64,000 bases of DNA from Hwangdonia seohaensis (GCF_031932625.1 NZ_JAVSCK010000004.1:248001-312000); one strand, 5' to 3'. Positions 40,745 to 49,532 are shown, counted from the stretch's first letter. Notes: generated by a model from the letters alone, not told the origin. Made by a program: numbers and translations.

Positions 40745-41329
40745 TCAGTTGCTCGATAATTCTTTTCTAATTCGGCTTAAACTTTCTGTGGTAATACCCA
40801 AATAAGACGCAATGTGGTAGTTTTTTAAACATTGTTGGATATTGTGAAACGTCTTAACAAAATTAATGTAGCGTTCGGTGGCAGATTGCGATAAACCTGC
40901 GAGAATTCGTTTTTGGAAAGATGCAAAAGCGCGTTCCAATTTTATTCTAAAAAAGGTTTCTACTTTGGGTATTTTCGCATATAAAAACTCTTTGTCTTCT
41001 TTCGATATGCGGTACAACGTAGTGTCTTGCAAGACCTCTATGGTCAATATGGCTTTTGATTTTGAAAAAAATGCCGTGAAATCGCTAATCCACCAATCAG
41101 TAAAACCAAACTGTACCGTGTATTCCTTTCCTTTGGAATTTATATGAAACGAACGCAAACAGCCATCTTCAATATAATATTGGGCGTCAACCACGTCGCC
41201 GGCCTTTAAAAGTATTGCGCCTTTTTTGTGAATTTCTTTATGAAACAAGGAATCAATAATCATTACCTCTTGATTTGAGAGAGTAAGATTTTTGAATATT
41301 TTTTTTGCTATGGAGTTATTAGCACCCAC
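40745..41329 (-). CDS. Crp/Fnr family transcriptional regulator
   Basis: 194 residues. Cyclic-nucleotide-binding beta-roll at about 20-125 (KGAILLKAGDVVDAQYYIEDGCLRSF; GFTDWWISDFTAFF) and a short C-terminal winged helix with recognition region IASYLGITTESLSRIRKEL. No N-terminal cysteine cluster, so it is not an iron-sulfur FNR; the ligand residues for cAMP are not evident. The start is GTG because no ATG precedes the conserved part. Typical of the many small Crp-like regulators in Bacteroidota. Target genes unknown. Confidence 0.9.
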   Translation of the reverse strand: MGANNSIAKKIFKNLTLSNQEVMIIDSLFHKEIHKKGAILLKAGDVVDAQYYIEDGCLRSFHINSKGKEYTVQFGFTDWWISDFTAFFSKSKAILTIEVLQDTTLYRISKEDKEFLYAKIPKVETFFRIKLERAFASFQKRILAGLSQSATERYINFVKTFHNIQQCLKNYHIASYLGITTESLSRIRKELSSN

Positions 41330-41633
41330 TCTGTGATTAATTAATTATTAAAAGTACGAAAAATCGCTTTAGGTTCATATAAAAGTCGTTATATTATTAG
41401 ATAAATTAGTCAACCTACTTTAAAGCAGAAAAACACGTGGTTTTTATGACGGGATTCCTTTCTTTTAATATAATATATTGTCTTATTATGTTGATAATGT
41501 GATTATTAGGGTTTGTTAAAATAACTATGAGCGGTTTTAATTACATTCATCCGTACGCTGCAACCATTTTAAAGCGCTTCTTAATTATGTTATGCAGATA
41601 TTAAGTTTTCAATTCTTTTTCTATTTTAGTTGT
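41330..41633. other. Intergenic region, no gene recognised
   Basis: Divergent spacer between the Crp/Fnr gene and the DUF2851 gene. AT-rich; likely to hold both promoters, but I see no clear consensus match, palindrome or repeat. Confidence 0.4.
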
Positions 41634-42905
41634 ATGCAAGAAGATTTTCTACATTACATCTGGCAACATAAAAAATTTGATGCGTCGAACTTAAAAACCA
41701 CAAATGCAGAAACGGTTTCCATAGTTTCGGTTGGACAACACAATAGGAATTCAGGACCGGATTTTTTTAATGCACAACTTAAAATTGACAACCAACTTTG
41801 GGCGGGAAATGTAGAAATCCATATCAAATCTTCCGATTGGTTTTTGCACAATCACGAGCAAGACAAGGCTTACGATAATGTTATTTTGCACGTAGTTTGG
41901 GAGCACGATACCAATATTTACAGAAAGACTAACACGGCAATTCCAACTTTGGAGCTGAAAGCGTATACCTTTAAATCGGCATTAAAAAATTACCGGCAAT
42001 TATTTTCGAAAACCAATAAGTGGATTAATTGCGAAAACGATTTTAAAAGTGTTGATGATTTTATAATCCAAAACTGGTTGGAGCGCTTATATTTTGAGCG
42101 TTTAGAGCGGAAATCTGAAGATATAAACCAGCTTTTAAAAACATCAAAAAACGATTGGGAAGCGGTTTTGTTTAAAATGCTTGCTAAAAATTTCGGACTT
42201 AAAGTTAACGCCGATGCTTTTTTAAGTATGGCAAATACCGTGGATTTTTCAATGGTTAGGAAACTGCAAAACAACCAAACCAGTTTGGAAGCTTTGTTTT
42301 TTGGGCAGGCCGATTTATTAATTGGCGATGTTGAAGATGCCTATTTTCAAAATTTAGCCAAAGAGTATCAATTTTTAAAACAGAAATTTACGTTAAACAA
42401 TCAAAATATAACGCCCGTTCAGTTTTTTAGGTTACGGCCACCAAACTTCCCAACCGTTCGTTTATCGCAATTGGCAAGTCTGTACCACAAAGAGCAAAAC
42501 CTGTTTTCAAAACTCAATAACATAAACAATATTGAAGATTTTTATATGCTATTTTCGGTACAAACATCTGCGTTTTGGGAATCGCACTATACCTTCGACA
42601 AAGTTTCAAAAACATCAAAAAAACAACTCACAAAAGCGTTTATCGATTTATTGATGATCAATACCATTATTCCCATAAAATTCGCATACGCCAAGTATCG
42701 AGGCAAACAGGTTGAAGCGGATATCGTAAAACTAATGCGGCACATTTCTTCAGAAAAAAACAGTGTTATAGAAAAATTCAATGCGCTTAAAAAAGTATCG
42801 ACTTCAGCTTTGCAATCACAAGCTCTGCTTCAGCTAAAAAACGAATATTGCACTAAAAATAAGTGCTTGCAATGTGCTATAGGAAATACACTTTTAAACA
42901 AATAA
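41634..42905 (+). CDS. DUF2851 family protein
   Basis: 423 residues, from the ATG at 41634 (MQEDFLHYIW, the usual family start; an ATG 14 codons upstream is less likely). The N-terminal block NSGPDFFNAQLKIDNQLWAGNVEIHIKSSDW followed by YDNVILHVVWEHD is the DUF2851 signature. Its D...E-x-H pattern is reminiscent of PD-(D/E)XK nuclease folds, an inference only. The rest is helical, ending in a cysteine pair CTKNKCLQC. Widespread and single-copy in Bacteroidota, function unknown. The PspC and K+ channel genes follow within 45 bp. Confidence 0.88.
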   Translation: MQEDFLHYIWQHKKFDASNLKTTNAETVSIVSVGQHNRNSGPDFFNAQLKIDNQLWAGNVEIHIKSSDWFLHNHEQDKAYDNVILHVVWEHDTNIYRKTNTAIPTLELKAYTFKSALKNYRQLFSKTNKWINCENDFKSVDDFIIQNWLERLYFERLERKSEDINQLLKTSKNDWEAVLFKMLAKNFGLKVNADAFLSMANTVDFSMVRKLQNNQTSLEALFFGQADLLIGDVEDAYFQNLAKEYQFLKQKFTLNNQNITPVQFFRLRPPNFPTVRLSQLASLYHKEQNLFSKLNNINNIEDFYMLFSVQTSAFWESHYTFDKVSKTSKKQLTKAFIDLLMINTIIPIKFAYAKYRGKQVEADIVKLMRHISSEKNSVIEKFNALKKVSTSALQSQALLQLKNEYCTKNKCLQCAIGNTLLNK

Positions 42906-42949
42906 ACGTATAAACTTTTAAACTAAAAAAGTTAGTGTTAAATTGCAAC

Positions 42950-43177
42950 ATGAACATTTTTTACAAACCATTATTGTTTTTTCAAAAGCACGGATATTAT
43001 GTTTGTCAGCGTATAGCCGACAGGTTTGGTATTAGGGCTAAAGTGGTGCGCACCACGTTTATGTATCTTACTTTTGTAACGGTTGGTTTTGGTTTTGCGC
43101 TGTACTTATTTTTGGCCTTTTGGATGCATGTTAAAGATTTGGTTTATACAAAACGCTCATCGGTTTTTGATTTATGA
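42950..43177 (+). CDS. PspC domain-containing protein
   Basis: 75 residues. A short PspC-like module: VCQRIADRFGIRAKVVRTTFMYLTF followed by one membrane helix (about 36-56, FGFALYLFLAFWM). PspC proteins belong to the phage-shock envelope stress response, but this small Bacteroidota form occurs without pspA and its role is unknown. The ATG at 42950 is preferred over a GTG five codons upstream. Its last codon overlaps the next gene's start (ATGA). Confidence 0.85.
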   Translation: MNIFYKPLLFFQKHGYYVCQRIADRFGIRAKVVRTTFMYLTFVTVGFGFALYLFLAFWMHVKDLVYTKRSSVFDL

Positions 43178-44187
43178 ATCCACTAATAAAAATTTTTAGA
43201 ACAAAAATTTATACAGCAATTTTTCTGTTGATTCTATTGGTGGGCATTGGTGTTGTTGGCTTTAAATCGATGTCCTATTACACCTGGATCGATGCACTTT
43301 ACATGACCGTTATAACCATTACAACCGTTGGTTTTAAAGAAGTGCACCCACTAGACGACGCCACAAAAATATTCACCATATTTTTAATTTTAACCAGTGT
43401 TTTTATTTTGGGGTATGCCTTATCCGTAATCACCGAATATATTTTAAGCAAGAATAATTTTGAAGAATTAAAACAAAAAAAGATGCAGAAAAAGATTGAT
43501 AACTTAAAAAATCACATTATAATTTGTGGTTACGGAAGAAATGGGAGACAAGCTGCAAGAAAATTATTAGCCTACAATAAACCATTTGTTATTGTTGAAA
43601 AAGACAAAGAATTGGTCGATAAAGTTGGAAACGAAGAAACCCCGTTTGTTTTGGGTAATGCCAGTGAAGACGAAACTTTAATACAGGCAGGCATTGATAG
43701 GGCATCGTGCTTAATAACGGCTTTGCCAAACGATGCCGATAATTTGTTTATCGTCCTTTCTGCCAGACAAATAAACAAGGATATAAATATTATAAGTCGC
43801 GCCTCTCAAGAAACCTCATATAAAAAATTAAAACTTGCAGGTGCCAATAATGTTATTTTGCCAGATAAAATTGGTGGCGATCACATGGCGTCCTTGGTTG
43901 TGGTTCCGGGGTTAATGGAGTTTGTAGATAACCTTTCAATCGTTGGGAAATCAAATATAAATATTGAAGAGATTGCCGTTGAAAAATTAACCAAGGAAAT
44001 TAAAACCATTAAGGATTTAGACCTCAGAAAAAAAACAGGTTGCTCGGTGATTGGCTATAAAAATGAAAACGGAGAATACATCGTAAACCCAGAGGCGGAT
44101 TTGGATCTTGCCCCTCATTCAAAAATTATTGTTTTAGGCCGACCTGAACAAATTGAACTGCTTAATTCTGTGTATAATATTAATTAG
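43174..44187 (+). CDS. Two-helix potassium channel with RCK/TrkA domains
   Basis: 337 residues. Two membrane helices (about 13-31, 65-87) flank a pore loop TVITITTVGFKEVHPL. The selectivity filter reads TVGFK where K+ channels usually have TVGYG or TVGFG. The cytoplasmic part has a TrkA-N Rossmann domain (HIIICGYGRNGRQAARKLL, binding NAD(H) or nucleotides, about 113-230) and a TrkA-C domain (about 255-337). Probably a ligand-gated K+ channel. Overlaps the PspC stop by 4 bp, so translation is coupled; PspC-K+ channel pairing suggests an envelope-potential stress function (inference). Confidence 0.9.
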   Translation: MNPLIKIFRTKIYTAIFLLILLVGIGVVGFKSMSYYTWIDALYMTVITITTVGFKEVHPLDDATKIFTIFLILTSVFILGYALSVITEYILSKNNFEELKQKKMQKKIDNLKNHIIICGYGRNGRQAARKLLAYNKPFVIVEKDKELVDKVGNEETPFVLGNASEDETLIQAGIDRASCLITALPNDADNLFIVLSARQINKDINIISRASQETSYKKLKLAGANNVILPDKIGGDHMASLVVVPGLMEFVDNLSIVGKSNINIEEIAVEKLTKEIKTIKDLDLRKKTGCSVIGYKNENGEYIVNPEADLDLAPHSKIIVLGRPEQIELLNSVYNIN

Positions 44188-44294
44188 CGTATTCGCTATT
44201 TAACAACCAATTGTTTTAAAAAATCAATTATTTTTAGCATCTTGCTAGCTTTAAATATATATTCCTTAATAAAACTAACTAACAATAGACAATT

Positions 44295-45941
44295 ATGAAG
44301 AAGTGTCTTCTTTCAATTTTCACCTTATTATTACCCATTTTAACATACGCACAAGAAATAGAAGAACTAAGCTTTGGCCAACGCATAGATAAGGCTTTCC
44401 AGCCTATGGCCGATTGGTGGGAAGGCTTCGTTTTAACGTCTGTAAATTTGGGCGAATACAACGTGCCTTTTGTGGTTATTTTATTGGTTTTGGGCGCTAC
44501 TTTTTTTACCGTTTATTTTGGATTTCCCAATATCCGAAGGTTCCCTTTGGCAATAAATACGGTGCGAGGAAAATATGATGATATTGAAGGCGGTCACCAC
44601 GCTGAAGATAAAGTAGCCGTTAATATTGTTGATGGCGATTTACCAGACACGATTCGAGATGAAAGTAAAGAAGGTGAAGTAAGCCATTTTCAAGCATTGG
44701 CAACGGCCGTTTCGGGTACTGTAGGTTTAGGTAATATCGCTGGGGTTGCCGTAGCTATTGCCATTGGTGGACCGGGTGCCACTTTTTGGATGATTGTTTG
44801 TGGTTTAATTGGGATGTCCACGAAATTTGTTGAATGTACACTGGGTGTAAAATATAGAGATGTAGGGGAAGACGGAACCGTTTATGGCGGTCCTATGTAT
44901 TACTTATCAAAAGGATTGCAAGAACGCGGTTTTAAAATGATAGGGAAATTTTTAGCGGTACTGTTTGCCATACTTTGTGTTGGCGCTTCCTTTGGTGGTG
45001 GTAATGCATTTCAGTCCAATCAAGCGGCTCAACAATTATCCGATTTAGTGGGATGGAACTTTCAAACCGCCGGATTTTGGATTGGCTTGGTAATTGCCAT
45101 AATTGTTGCGGTTGTAATTATTGGAGGTATAAAAAGAATAGCCAATGTAACCGAAAAAATAGTGCCTTTTATGGCAGGTATTTATGTGTTGGCAGCCTTA
45201 ATTATTATTGGTGCTAATTATAGATTTATCGATGATGCCTTTTCCTTAATTTTAGAAGGAGCCTTTACGCCCATGGCGGGATTAGGCGGTATAGTTGGGG
45301 TGCTTATTGTTGGTTTTCAACGTGCGGCTTTCTCAAACGAGGCGGGAGCAGGTTCTGCAGCCATAGCACATTCTGCCGTAAAAACTAAATACCCAGCTTC
45401 AGAAGGTGTTGTGGCGCTGTTAGAGCCTTTTATCGATACTGTGGTTATTTGTACCATGACAGCCTTGGTAATTATCTTTTTTAATATGGATGATGCATCA
45501 ACGGTTCAAGCGGCATTCACTTATGGAGGAGACGGTGCTGGAAATGTAATTTTAAACGAAACAGGTAGGGCTGTTGGCGGTGTAGAACTTACCTCAAGGG
45601 CTTTTGATGCGGTAATTCCTCATTTTTCTTATGTGTTAACGGTTGCCATTATTTTGTTTGCTTTTTCAACCATGATATCTTGGTCGTATTACGGATTGCA
45701 GTCTTGGAAATTTTTATTCGGTAGAGGAAAGGGAGCGGATTTAGCCTATAAAGTATTGTTTTTATTGTTTGTAGTTATTGGGGCTTCAACCACGCTTGAT
45801 GCGGTTATTAAATTCTCTGATGCCATGATTTTAGCATTGGTTTTCCCTAACATGATTGGGCTTTTCTTCTTGTTTCCTAAAGTAAAAGAAGAAATGAGTA
45901 AATATTTGGGCGCTATAAAAGCGAGCAAAGAGGAGAAGTAA
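44295..45941 (+). CDS. Alanine or glycine:cation symporter (AGCS family)
   Basis: 548-residue integral membrane transporter of the AGCS family (Na+ or H+ coupled alanine/glycine uptake), with about eleven membrane helices after an N-terminal extension. Family motifs: FQALATAVSGTVGLGNIAGVA, GGPGATFWM, KFVECTLGVKYR, GGPMYYLSKGL, FSNEAGAGSAAIAHSAVKT. The first 20 residues (MKKCLLSIFTLLLPILTYAQ) look like a cleavable signal peptide, so the N-terminus may face the periplasm. ATG start. Monocistronic by spacing. Confidence 0.93.
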   Translation: MKKCLLSIFTLLLPILTYAQEIEELSFGQRIDKAFQPMADWWEGFVLTSVNLGEYNVPFVVILLVLGATFFTVYFGFPNIRRFPLAINTVRGKYDDIEGGHHAEDKVAVNIVDGDLPDTIRDESKEGEVSHFQALATAVSGTVGLGNIAGVAVAIAIGGPGATFWMIVCGLIGMSTKFVECTLGVKYRDVGEDGTVYGGPMYYLSKGLQERGFKMIGKFLAVLFAILCVGASFGGGNAFQSNQAAQQLSDLVGWNFQTAGFWIGLVIAIIVAVVIIGGIKRIANVTEKIVPFMAGIYVLAALIIIGANYRFIDDAFSLILEGAFTPMAGLGGIVGVLIVGFQRAAFSNEAGAGSAAIAHSAVKTKYPASEGVVALLEPFIDTVVICTMTALVIIFFNMDDASTVQAAFTYGGDGAGNVILNETGRAVGGVELTSRAFDAVIPHFSYVLTVAIILFAFSTMISWSYYGLQSWKFLFGRGKGADLAYKVLFLLFVVIGASTTLDAVIKFSDAMILALVFPNMIGLFFLFPKVKEEMSKYLGAIKASKEEK

Positions 45942-46040
45942 TTATATAAAATGAAACAACCATAACTGAATTTTTGTCAATTAACGATAATTATAATATG
46001 GATGTTACATCGGACTAATTAAAAAAATAAATTTATACAG

Positions 46041-46922
46041 ATGAAATCCCATTTCACGTTTTCTAAAGAGCAGCGGAATGGGATTTTTTTATTAATACTT
46101 TTAATCATAATATTACAGGGTGTTTATTTTTTTGTGGTCCCGTTAACCGCGGGGAACGATGTAAAAGAACTCTCGGTAAATCGAGAAGAACTCAAAAAAT
46201 TCCAAAAAGAAATTGATTCCCTTAAACAGGTTGAACTTGAAGCGAGGCAACCAAAAATATATCCTTTCAATCCCAACTATATCACCGATTATAAAGGCGC
46301 TTCCCTGGGTATGTCAAACGAAGAAATAGACCGATTGCACGCTTTTAGGAAACAGGATAAATGGGTGAATAGTACTGAGGAATTTCAACAGGTAACCAAA
46401 ATATCCGATTCGCTTTTAAATGCCATATCGCCCTATTTTAAATTCCCCGATTGGGTTACAAATCCTAAGCCAAAAGCCAATGTAATGGTTTACAATAATA
46501 CGCCAAAAACCTTCGCTCAAAAACAAGATTTAAACACGGCAACGGCAAAACAACTTCAAAAAGTAAATGGGGTGGGCGCCTATTATTCAGAGCGTATTGT
46601 AAAATTCAGAAATACATTTTCCGGTGGATTTATCGCCGATGTTCAGCTACAGGATGTTTACGGATTAACTCCCGAAGTCATCGAAAAAATTACGGAACAG
46701 TTTACCGTTAAAACCCCAAGGACTGTCAAAAAAATCAATATAAACGAGGCTGCGATTGAAGACCTTGTTACCATTCAGCACATCGATTACGATTTGGCAC
46801 ACGATATGGTTGAGCAACGCCAATTAAGAGACGGATACAAATCCCTGGATGAACTAAAAAAAGTAAACGGCTTTCCTGTAAATAAATTCGAGATAATTAA
46901 ATTATATTTGTCGATTGAATAA
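46041..46922 (+). CDS. Helix-hairpin-helix (ComEA-like) protein
   Basis: 293 residues. One N-terminal membrane helix (about 14-32) and a charged linker, then three helix-hairpin-helix units: about 85-130 (GASLGMSNEEIDRLHAFRKQ), about 172-225 (DLNTATAKQLQKVNGVGAYYSERIVKF, the best match to ComEA) and about 235-293 (KININEAAIEDLVTIQHIDYDLAHDMV). Such proteins may bind DNA outside the inner membrane during uptake, but the Bacteroidota multi-HhH version is uncharacterised. The acyl-CoA dehydrogenase gene follows 30 bp downstream. ATG start. Confidence 0.88.
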   Translation: MKSHFTFSKEQRNGIFLLILLIIILQGVYFFVVPLTAGNDVKELSVNREELKKFQKEIDSLKQVELEARQPKIYPFNPNYITDYKGASLGMSNEEIDRLHAFRKQDKWVNSTEEFQQVTKISDSLLNAISPYFKFPDWVTNPKPKANVMVYNNTPKTFAQKQDLNTATAKQLQKVNGVGAYYSERIVKFRNTFSGGFIADVQLQDVYGLTPEVIEKITEQFTVKTPRTVKKININEAAIEDLVTIQHIDYDLAHDMVEQRQLRDGYKSLDELKKVNGFPVNKFEIIKLYLSIE

Positions 46923-46952
46923 GGCTATTGAATAGAAAGAAAAAAAACGCTA

Positions 46953-48119
46953 ATGGATACAATGTACTTCACCGAAGAGCATCAACTTTTTAGAAAAAGT
47001 TTGCAGGATTTTTTAACCAAAGAAGTCGTTCCGCATATTGACAAATGGGAAAGCACCGGAAATATCGAACACTTCATTTGGAAAAAAATGGGCGATATGG
47101 GCTTTTTTGGCATCAATTACCCTGAGGCTTATGGCGGACTGAATTTAGACCTTTTCTACACCGTTATTCTTCTTGAAGAACTTCAAAAAATAAACTCCGG
47201 TGGTTTTGCCGCGGCCATTTGGGCGCACTGCTATTTGGCCATGACGCATCTTAATGCCGAGGGCAACCACGATATAAAAGAACGCTATTTGGCACCGAGT
47301 ATTGCTGGCGATAAAATAGGGTGTTTGTGCATTACCGAACCTTTTGGCGGTAGCGATGTGGCAGGCATGCGTACCACAGCCGTTAAACATGGCGACCATT
47401 ATATTATAAACGGATCGAAAACTTTTATTACCAATGGAGTGGTTAGCGACTATTTAGTTGTGGCAGCCAAAACAAATCCGGAATTGGGTAACAAAGGCAT
47501 TAGTATTTTTGTTATCGATAGGGGAACCGCTGGTGTATCTGCCACCAAATTAGATAAGTTGGGTTGGCGCGCTTCCGATACCGGAGAAATAGCCTTCGAT
47601 AATGTAAAGGTGCCGGCAACCAATTTGTTGGGCGAAGAAAATAAAGGCTTTCCGTACATCATGCAGCATTTCTCGTTAGAGCGTTTAATTATGGGCGTAA
47701 ACGCACACGCCAGAGCAGAATACGCTTTGGAATATGCGCTAAAATATATGTCTGAACGTATGGCTTTCGGAACGTCCATCGATAAATTTCAGGCGCTACG
47801 CCACACCGCAGCCGAACTTTATGCCGATATGGAAATTTGCAAAACCTTTAACTACGCGGTGGCTTACAGATTAAACAAAGGCGAATACGTGGTAAAAGAA
47901 GCGTCGATGTCTAAGCTTAAATCCACCAAAATGGCCGACGAGGTTATTTACCAGTGCCTACAGTTTTTGGGCGGTTACGGTTATATGGAAGATTACCCCA
48001 TGGCAAGACTGCTGCGCGACAGCCGCTTAGGGCCAATAGGCGGTGGTACTTCCGAGATTTTAAGGGAAATATTGGCAAAAATCATCATTGATAAAAAGGA
48101 GTACAAACCGGCAACTTAA
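46953..48119 (+). CDS. Acyl-CoA dehydrogenase
   Basis: 388-residue FAD enzyme introducing a 2,3 double bond in an acyl-CoA. The N-terminal helical domain begins FTEEHQLFRKSLQDF; the middle beta domain has GCLCITEPFGGSDVAGMRTTAVKHGDHYIINGSKTFITNG (FAD/substrate motif); the C-terminal domain has RMAFGTSIDKFQALRHTAAEL, LQFLGGYGYMEDYPMARLLRDSRLGPIGGGTSEI. The catalytic glutamate is probably in the C-terminal domain; substrate length cannot be predicted. ATG start. Repeat copy F begins 4 bp after its stop. Confidence 0.94.
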   Translation: MDTMYFTEEHQLFRKSLQDFLTKEVVPHIDKWESTGNIEHFIWKKMGDMGFFGINYPEAYGGLNLDLFYTVILLEELQKINSGGFAAAIWAHCYLAMTHLNAEGNHDIKERYLAPSIAGDKIGCLCITEPFGGSDVAGMRTTAVKHGDHYIINGSKTFITNGVVSDYLVVAAKTNPELGNKGISIFVIDRGTAGVSATKLDKLGWRASDTGEIAFDNVKVPATNLLGEENKGFPYIMQHFSLERLIMGVNAHARAEYALEYALKYMSERMAFGTSIDKFQALRHTAAELYADMEICKTFNYAVAYRLNKGEYVVKEASMSKLKSTKMADEVIYQCLQFLGGYGYMEDYPMARLLRDSRLGPIGGGTSEILREILAKIIIDKKEYKPAT

Positions 48120-48123
48120 ATGT

Positions 48124-48301
48124 TTTGGGCGTTACCCCGTTTGGTCGCTAAGGCTCCCGAAGCGGGGTCGGGCTTTCCACTGTATCTTTTTTTTACGTCA
48201 TAGCGAGGAGTCAGCGACGTGGCTATTTGCCAAATTTTAGTTCTAAATTAAAGGGTGTTTTATGTCTTTCAAAAAAAGGATGCCGTTGCAATCCCTAACG
48301 C
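48124..48301 (+). repeat. GGGCGTTA...TAACGC interspersed element, copy F (with nested repeat)
   Basis: Starts TTTGGGCGTTACCCCG, has the long stem with CGGGG, GGGCTTTCCACTGTATC and a T-run, then an arm of the CATAGCGAGGAGTCAGCGACGTGGC family (48199-48228) plus AT-rich filler, an A-run, GGATGCCGTTGCAATCCC and TAACGC. Same position and orientation to the upstream gene as the other copies. Confidence 0.87.
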
Positions 48302-48353
48302 GCTTATTTGCTATCCTGTTTTTTTAATTTAAAGTTAGGTTTTTTTGGAAAGG

Positions 48354-48497
48354 TTTGTTTAACGGTCTAGTATAAGAATAGTAGCGGATTTGAGAGAGGC
48401 AGATTTTCCGAAGGAAAATCGGACGCAAGCAAATCAGCACGGACTTATAGATTGAGGAATAAACTTACGCATTATTTTTATACAATGTTGGCAATAG
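48354..48497 (-). repeat. 144 bp hairpin element downstream of an orphan gene (copy 2)
   Basis: Aligned end to end with 22865-23008. Central hairpin GATTTTCC-GAA-GGAAAATC (48402-48420). Outer arms: GTATAAGAATAGTAGCG pairs imperfectly with CGCATTATTTTTATAC. Outermost words on the gene strand are TGCCAAC and GTTAAAC, which resemble integron attC core sites (RYYYAAC / GTTRRRY) only in part. It ends at the orphan gene's stop codon. Confidence 0.75.
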
Positions 48498-49073
48498 TTA
48501 TTTTATTCTTTTTCCGAGTTTATATTGTTTTTTAGTTTCCGTTCCATCTTCTTTTAGACAATATTCTGTTCCGTTTTTCTTTCCATTAATATACTCACAA
48601 CGAAAAGTCATTTTTTCTCCACCATCTCTATAACCCAATTCAATTCCGTGTTTTTTCTTTCCTAAATATTGACAACTATAAGATACTTTTCCATTTGTAA
48701 ATTGTTCTCGAAGTATTTTTATTCCGTCATCGTTATAGGTATGAATTTCAAAAATTTCTTTCTGAAGGTTGTACATGATTTTTTTAGAAAGAACATTGGG
48801 CTTATTTGGATTGTAAATAGTTTTTGTCGAAAGTCTTTTTTCTTTACTGTTGAAATATAAATAGCTGTATAAAATAATACCATTTTCAAATTCCTCTTCA
48901 TAAACTAAATGTTCATTTTTACGTTTGACTTGAGCAATTCCTGTAAAGAGTTCGTCGTCAATGACTTTATAAACCAAATTATTCTCAATGTAGACTTCTT
49001 TCATTCCGATTATTTCTTGCGAAATCAGTTTGTTGAAAGTAAAAAACATTAATAAAATCAGTAGGTTTCTCAT
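48498..49073 (-). CDS. Secreted MORN/YwqK-like repeat protein, orphan
   Basis: 191 residues. Signal peptide about 1-18 (MRNLLILLMFFTFNKLIS). The mature part contains MORN/YwqK-type beta-hairpin units with the pattern Y-x-N-G-K-x-x-G: GIILYSYLYFN, REQFTNGKVSYSCQYLGKKKHGIELGY and RCEYINGKKNGTEYCL. The function is unknown; similar proteins are annotated as YwqK-type antitoxins without evidence of such a role. AT-rich, isolated on the minus strand between two housekeeping genes. It has the same upstream motif and downstream 144 bp element as the orphan gene at 23012. ATG start. Confidence 0.8.
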   Translation of the reverse strand: MRNLLILLMFFTFNKLISQEIIGMKEVYIENNLVYKVIDDELFTGIAQVKRKNEHLVYEEEFENGIILYSYLYFNSKEKRLSTKTIYNPNKPNVLSKKIMYNLQKEIFEIHTYNDDGIKILREQFTNGKVSYSCQYLGKKKHGIELGYRDGGEKMTFRCEYINGKKNGTEYCLKEDGTETKKQYKLGKRIK

Positions 49074-49103
49074 TTGGTTTTAATTATTGCCAATGCTTTA
49101 CTG

Positions 49104-49120
49104 ATATGAAATCGTTTTAA
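49104..49120 (-). other. Motif shared upstream of three orphan genes
   Basis: On the minus strand this reads TTAAAACGATTTCATAT, 31 bp before the start at 49073; see 14330 and 23710 for the related copies. Confidence 0.45.
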
Positions 49121-49223
49121 CGTTTTTTTATCAGCCGTTAAACGAAGTTATCATTTTTTTCTGACAAAATCAAGTGCCGTTTTTCATTAAAAAACCACTT
49201 TAAAAAAATAATAACTTTTATAA

Positions 49224-49253
49224 TTGTGGATTTAAAATTACTTTTTATATTTG
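49224..49253 (+). promoter_or_regulatory. Promoter of rpsU
   Basis: TTG (49224-49226), a 19 bp spacer, TATATTTG (49246-49253), a textbook Bacteroidota promoter. It gives a leader of about 30 nt ending in the strong Shine-Dalgarno sequence. Confidence 0.8.
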
Positions 49254-49275
49254 CATCCTGAAAATTCTAAAAGAG

Positions 49276-49281
49276 AGGAGG
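49276..49281 (+). promoter_or_regulatory. Strong Shine-Dalgarno sequence of rpsU
   Basis: AGAGAGGAGG ending at 49281, 10 nt before the ATG. No other gene whose leader I examined here has a comparable match to the anti-SD. In Flavobacterium the anti-SD is normally sequestered by bS21, bS18 and bS6, and ribosomes lacking bS21 translate rpsU through its SD; this site fits that autoregulation. Confidence 0.8.
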
Positions 49282-49291
49282 TTAAGACACT

Positions 49292-49486
49292 ATGTTAATA
49301 ATACCAGTAAAAGAAGGAGAAAATATAGATAGAGCGTTAAAGCGTTACAAGCGTAAGTTTGTAAGAACAACGGTAAAAAACCAGTTGCAAGAACGCAAGC
49401 AGTTTAACAAACCTTCAGTTGTACGTAGAGCTCAAGTTCAAAAAGCACAGTACATTCAACGTTTAAGAGATGCAGAAGAAGTATAA
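49292..49486 (+). CDS. rpsU: 30S ribosomal protein bS21
   Basis: 64 residues, basic: MLIIPVKEGENIDRALKRYKRKF at the N-terminus, then KPSVVRRAQVQKAQYIQRLRDAEE. Small-subunit protein near the 3' end of 16S rRNA; in Bacteroidota it helps hide the anti-Shine-Dalgarno sequence. The gene has its own promoter, an unusual strong SD and a terminator, so it is monocistronic and probably autoregulated at translation. Confidence 0.97.
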   Translation: MLIIPVKEGENIDRALKRYKRKFVRTTVKNQLQERKQFNKPSVVRRAQVQKAQYIQRLRDAEEV

Positions 49487-49505
49487 TATCTGCCACTTAT
49501 AATAT

Positions 49506-49532
49506 AAAAATCCCGCAATTTGCGGGATTTTT
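49506..49532 (+). terminator. Intrinsic terminator of rpsU
   Basis: AAAAATCCCGC / GCGGGATTTTT stem with loop AATTT followed by TTG, 19 bp after the rpsU stop. Confidence 0.92.

Noticed and set aside
48354..48497. True integron attC site
   Set aside because: Only GTTAAAC matches the core consensus; the partner word TGCCAAC does not, and no IntI integrase is visible. Kept as an attC-like hypothesis only.
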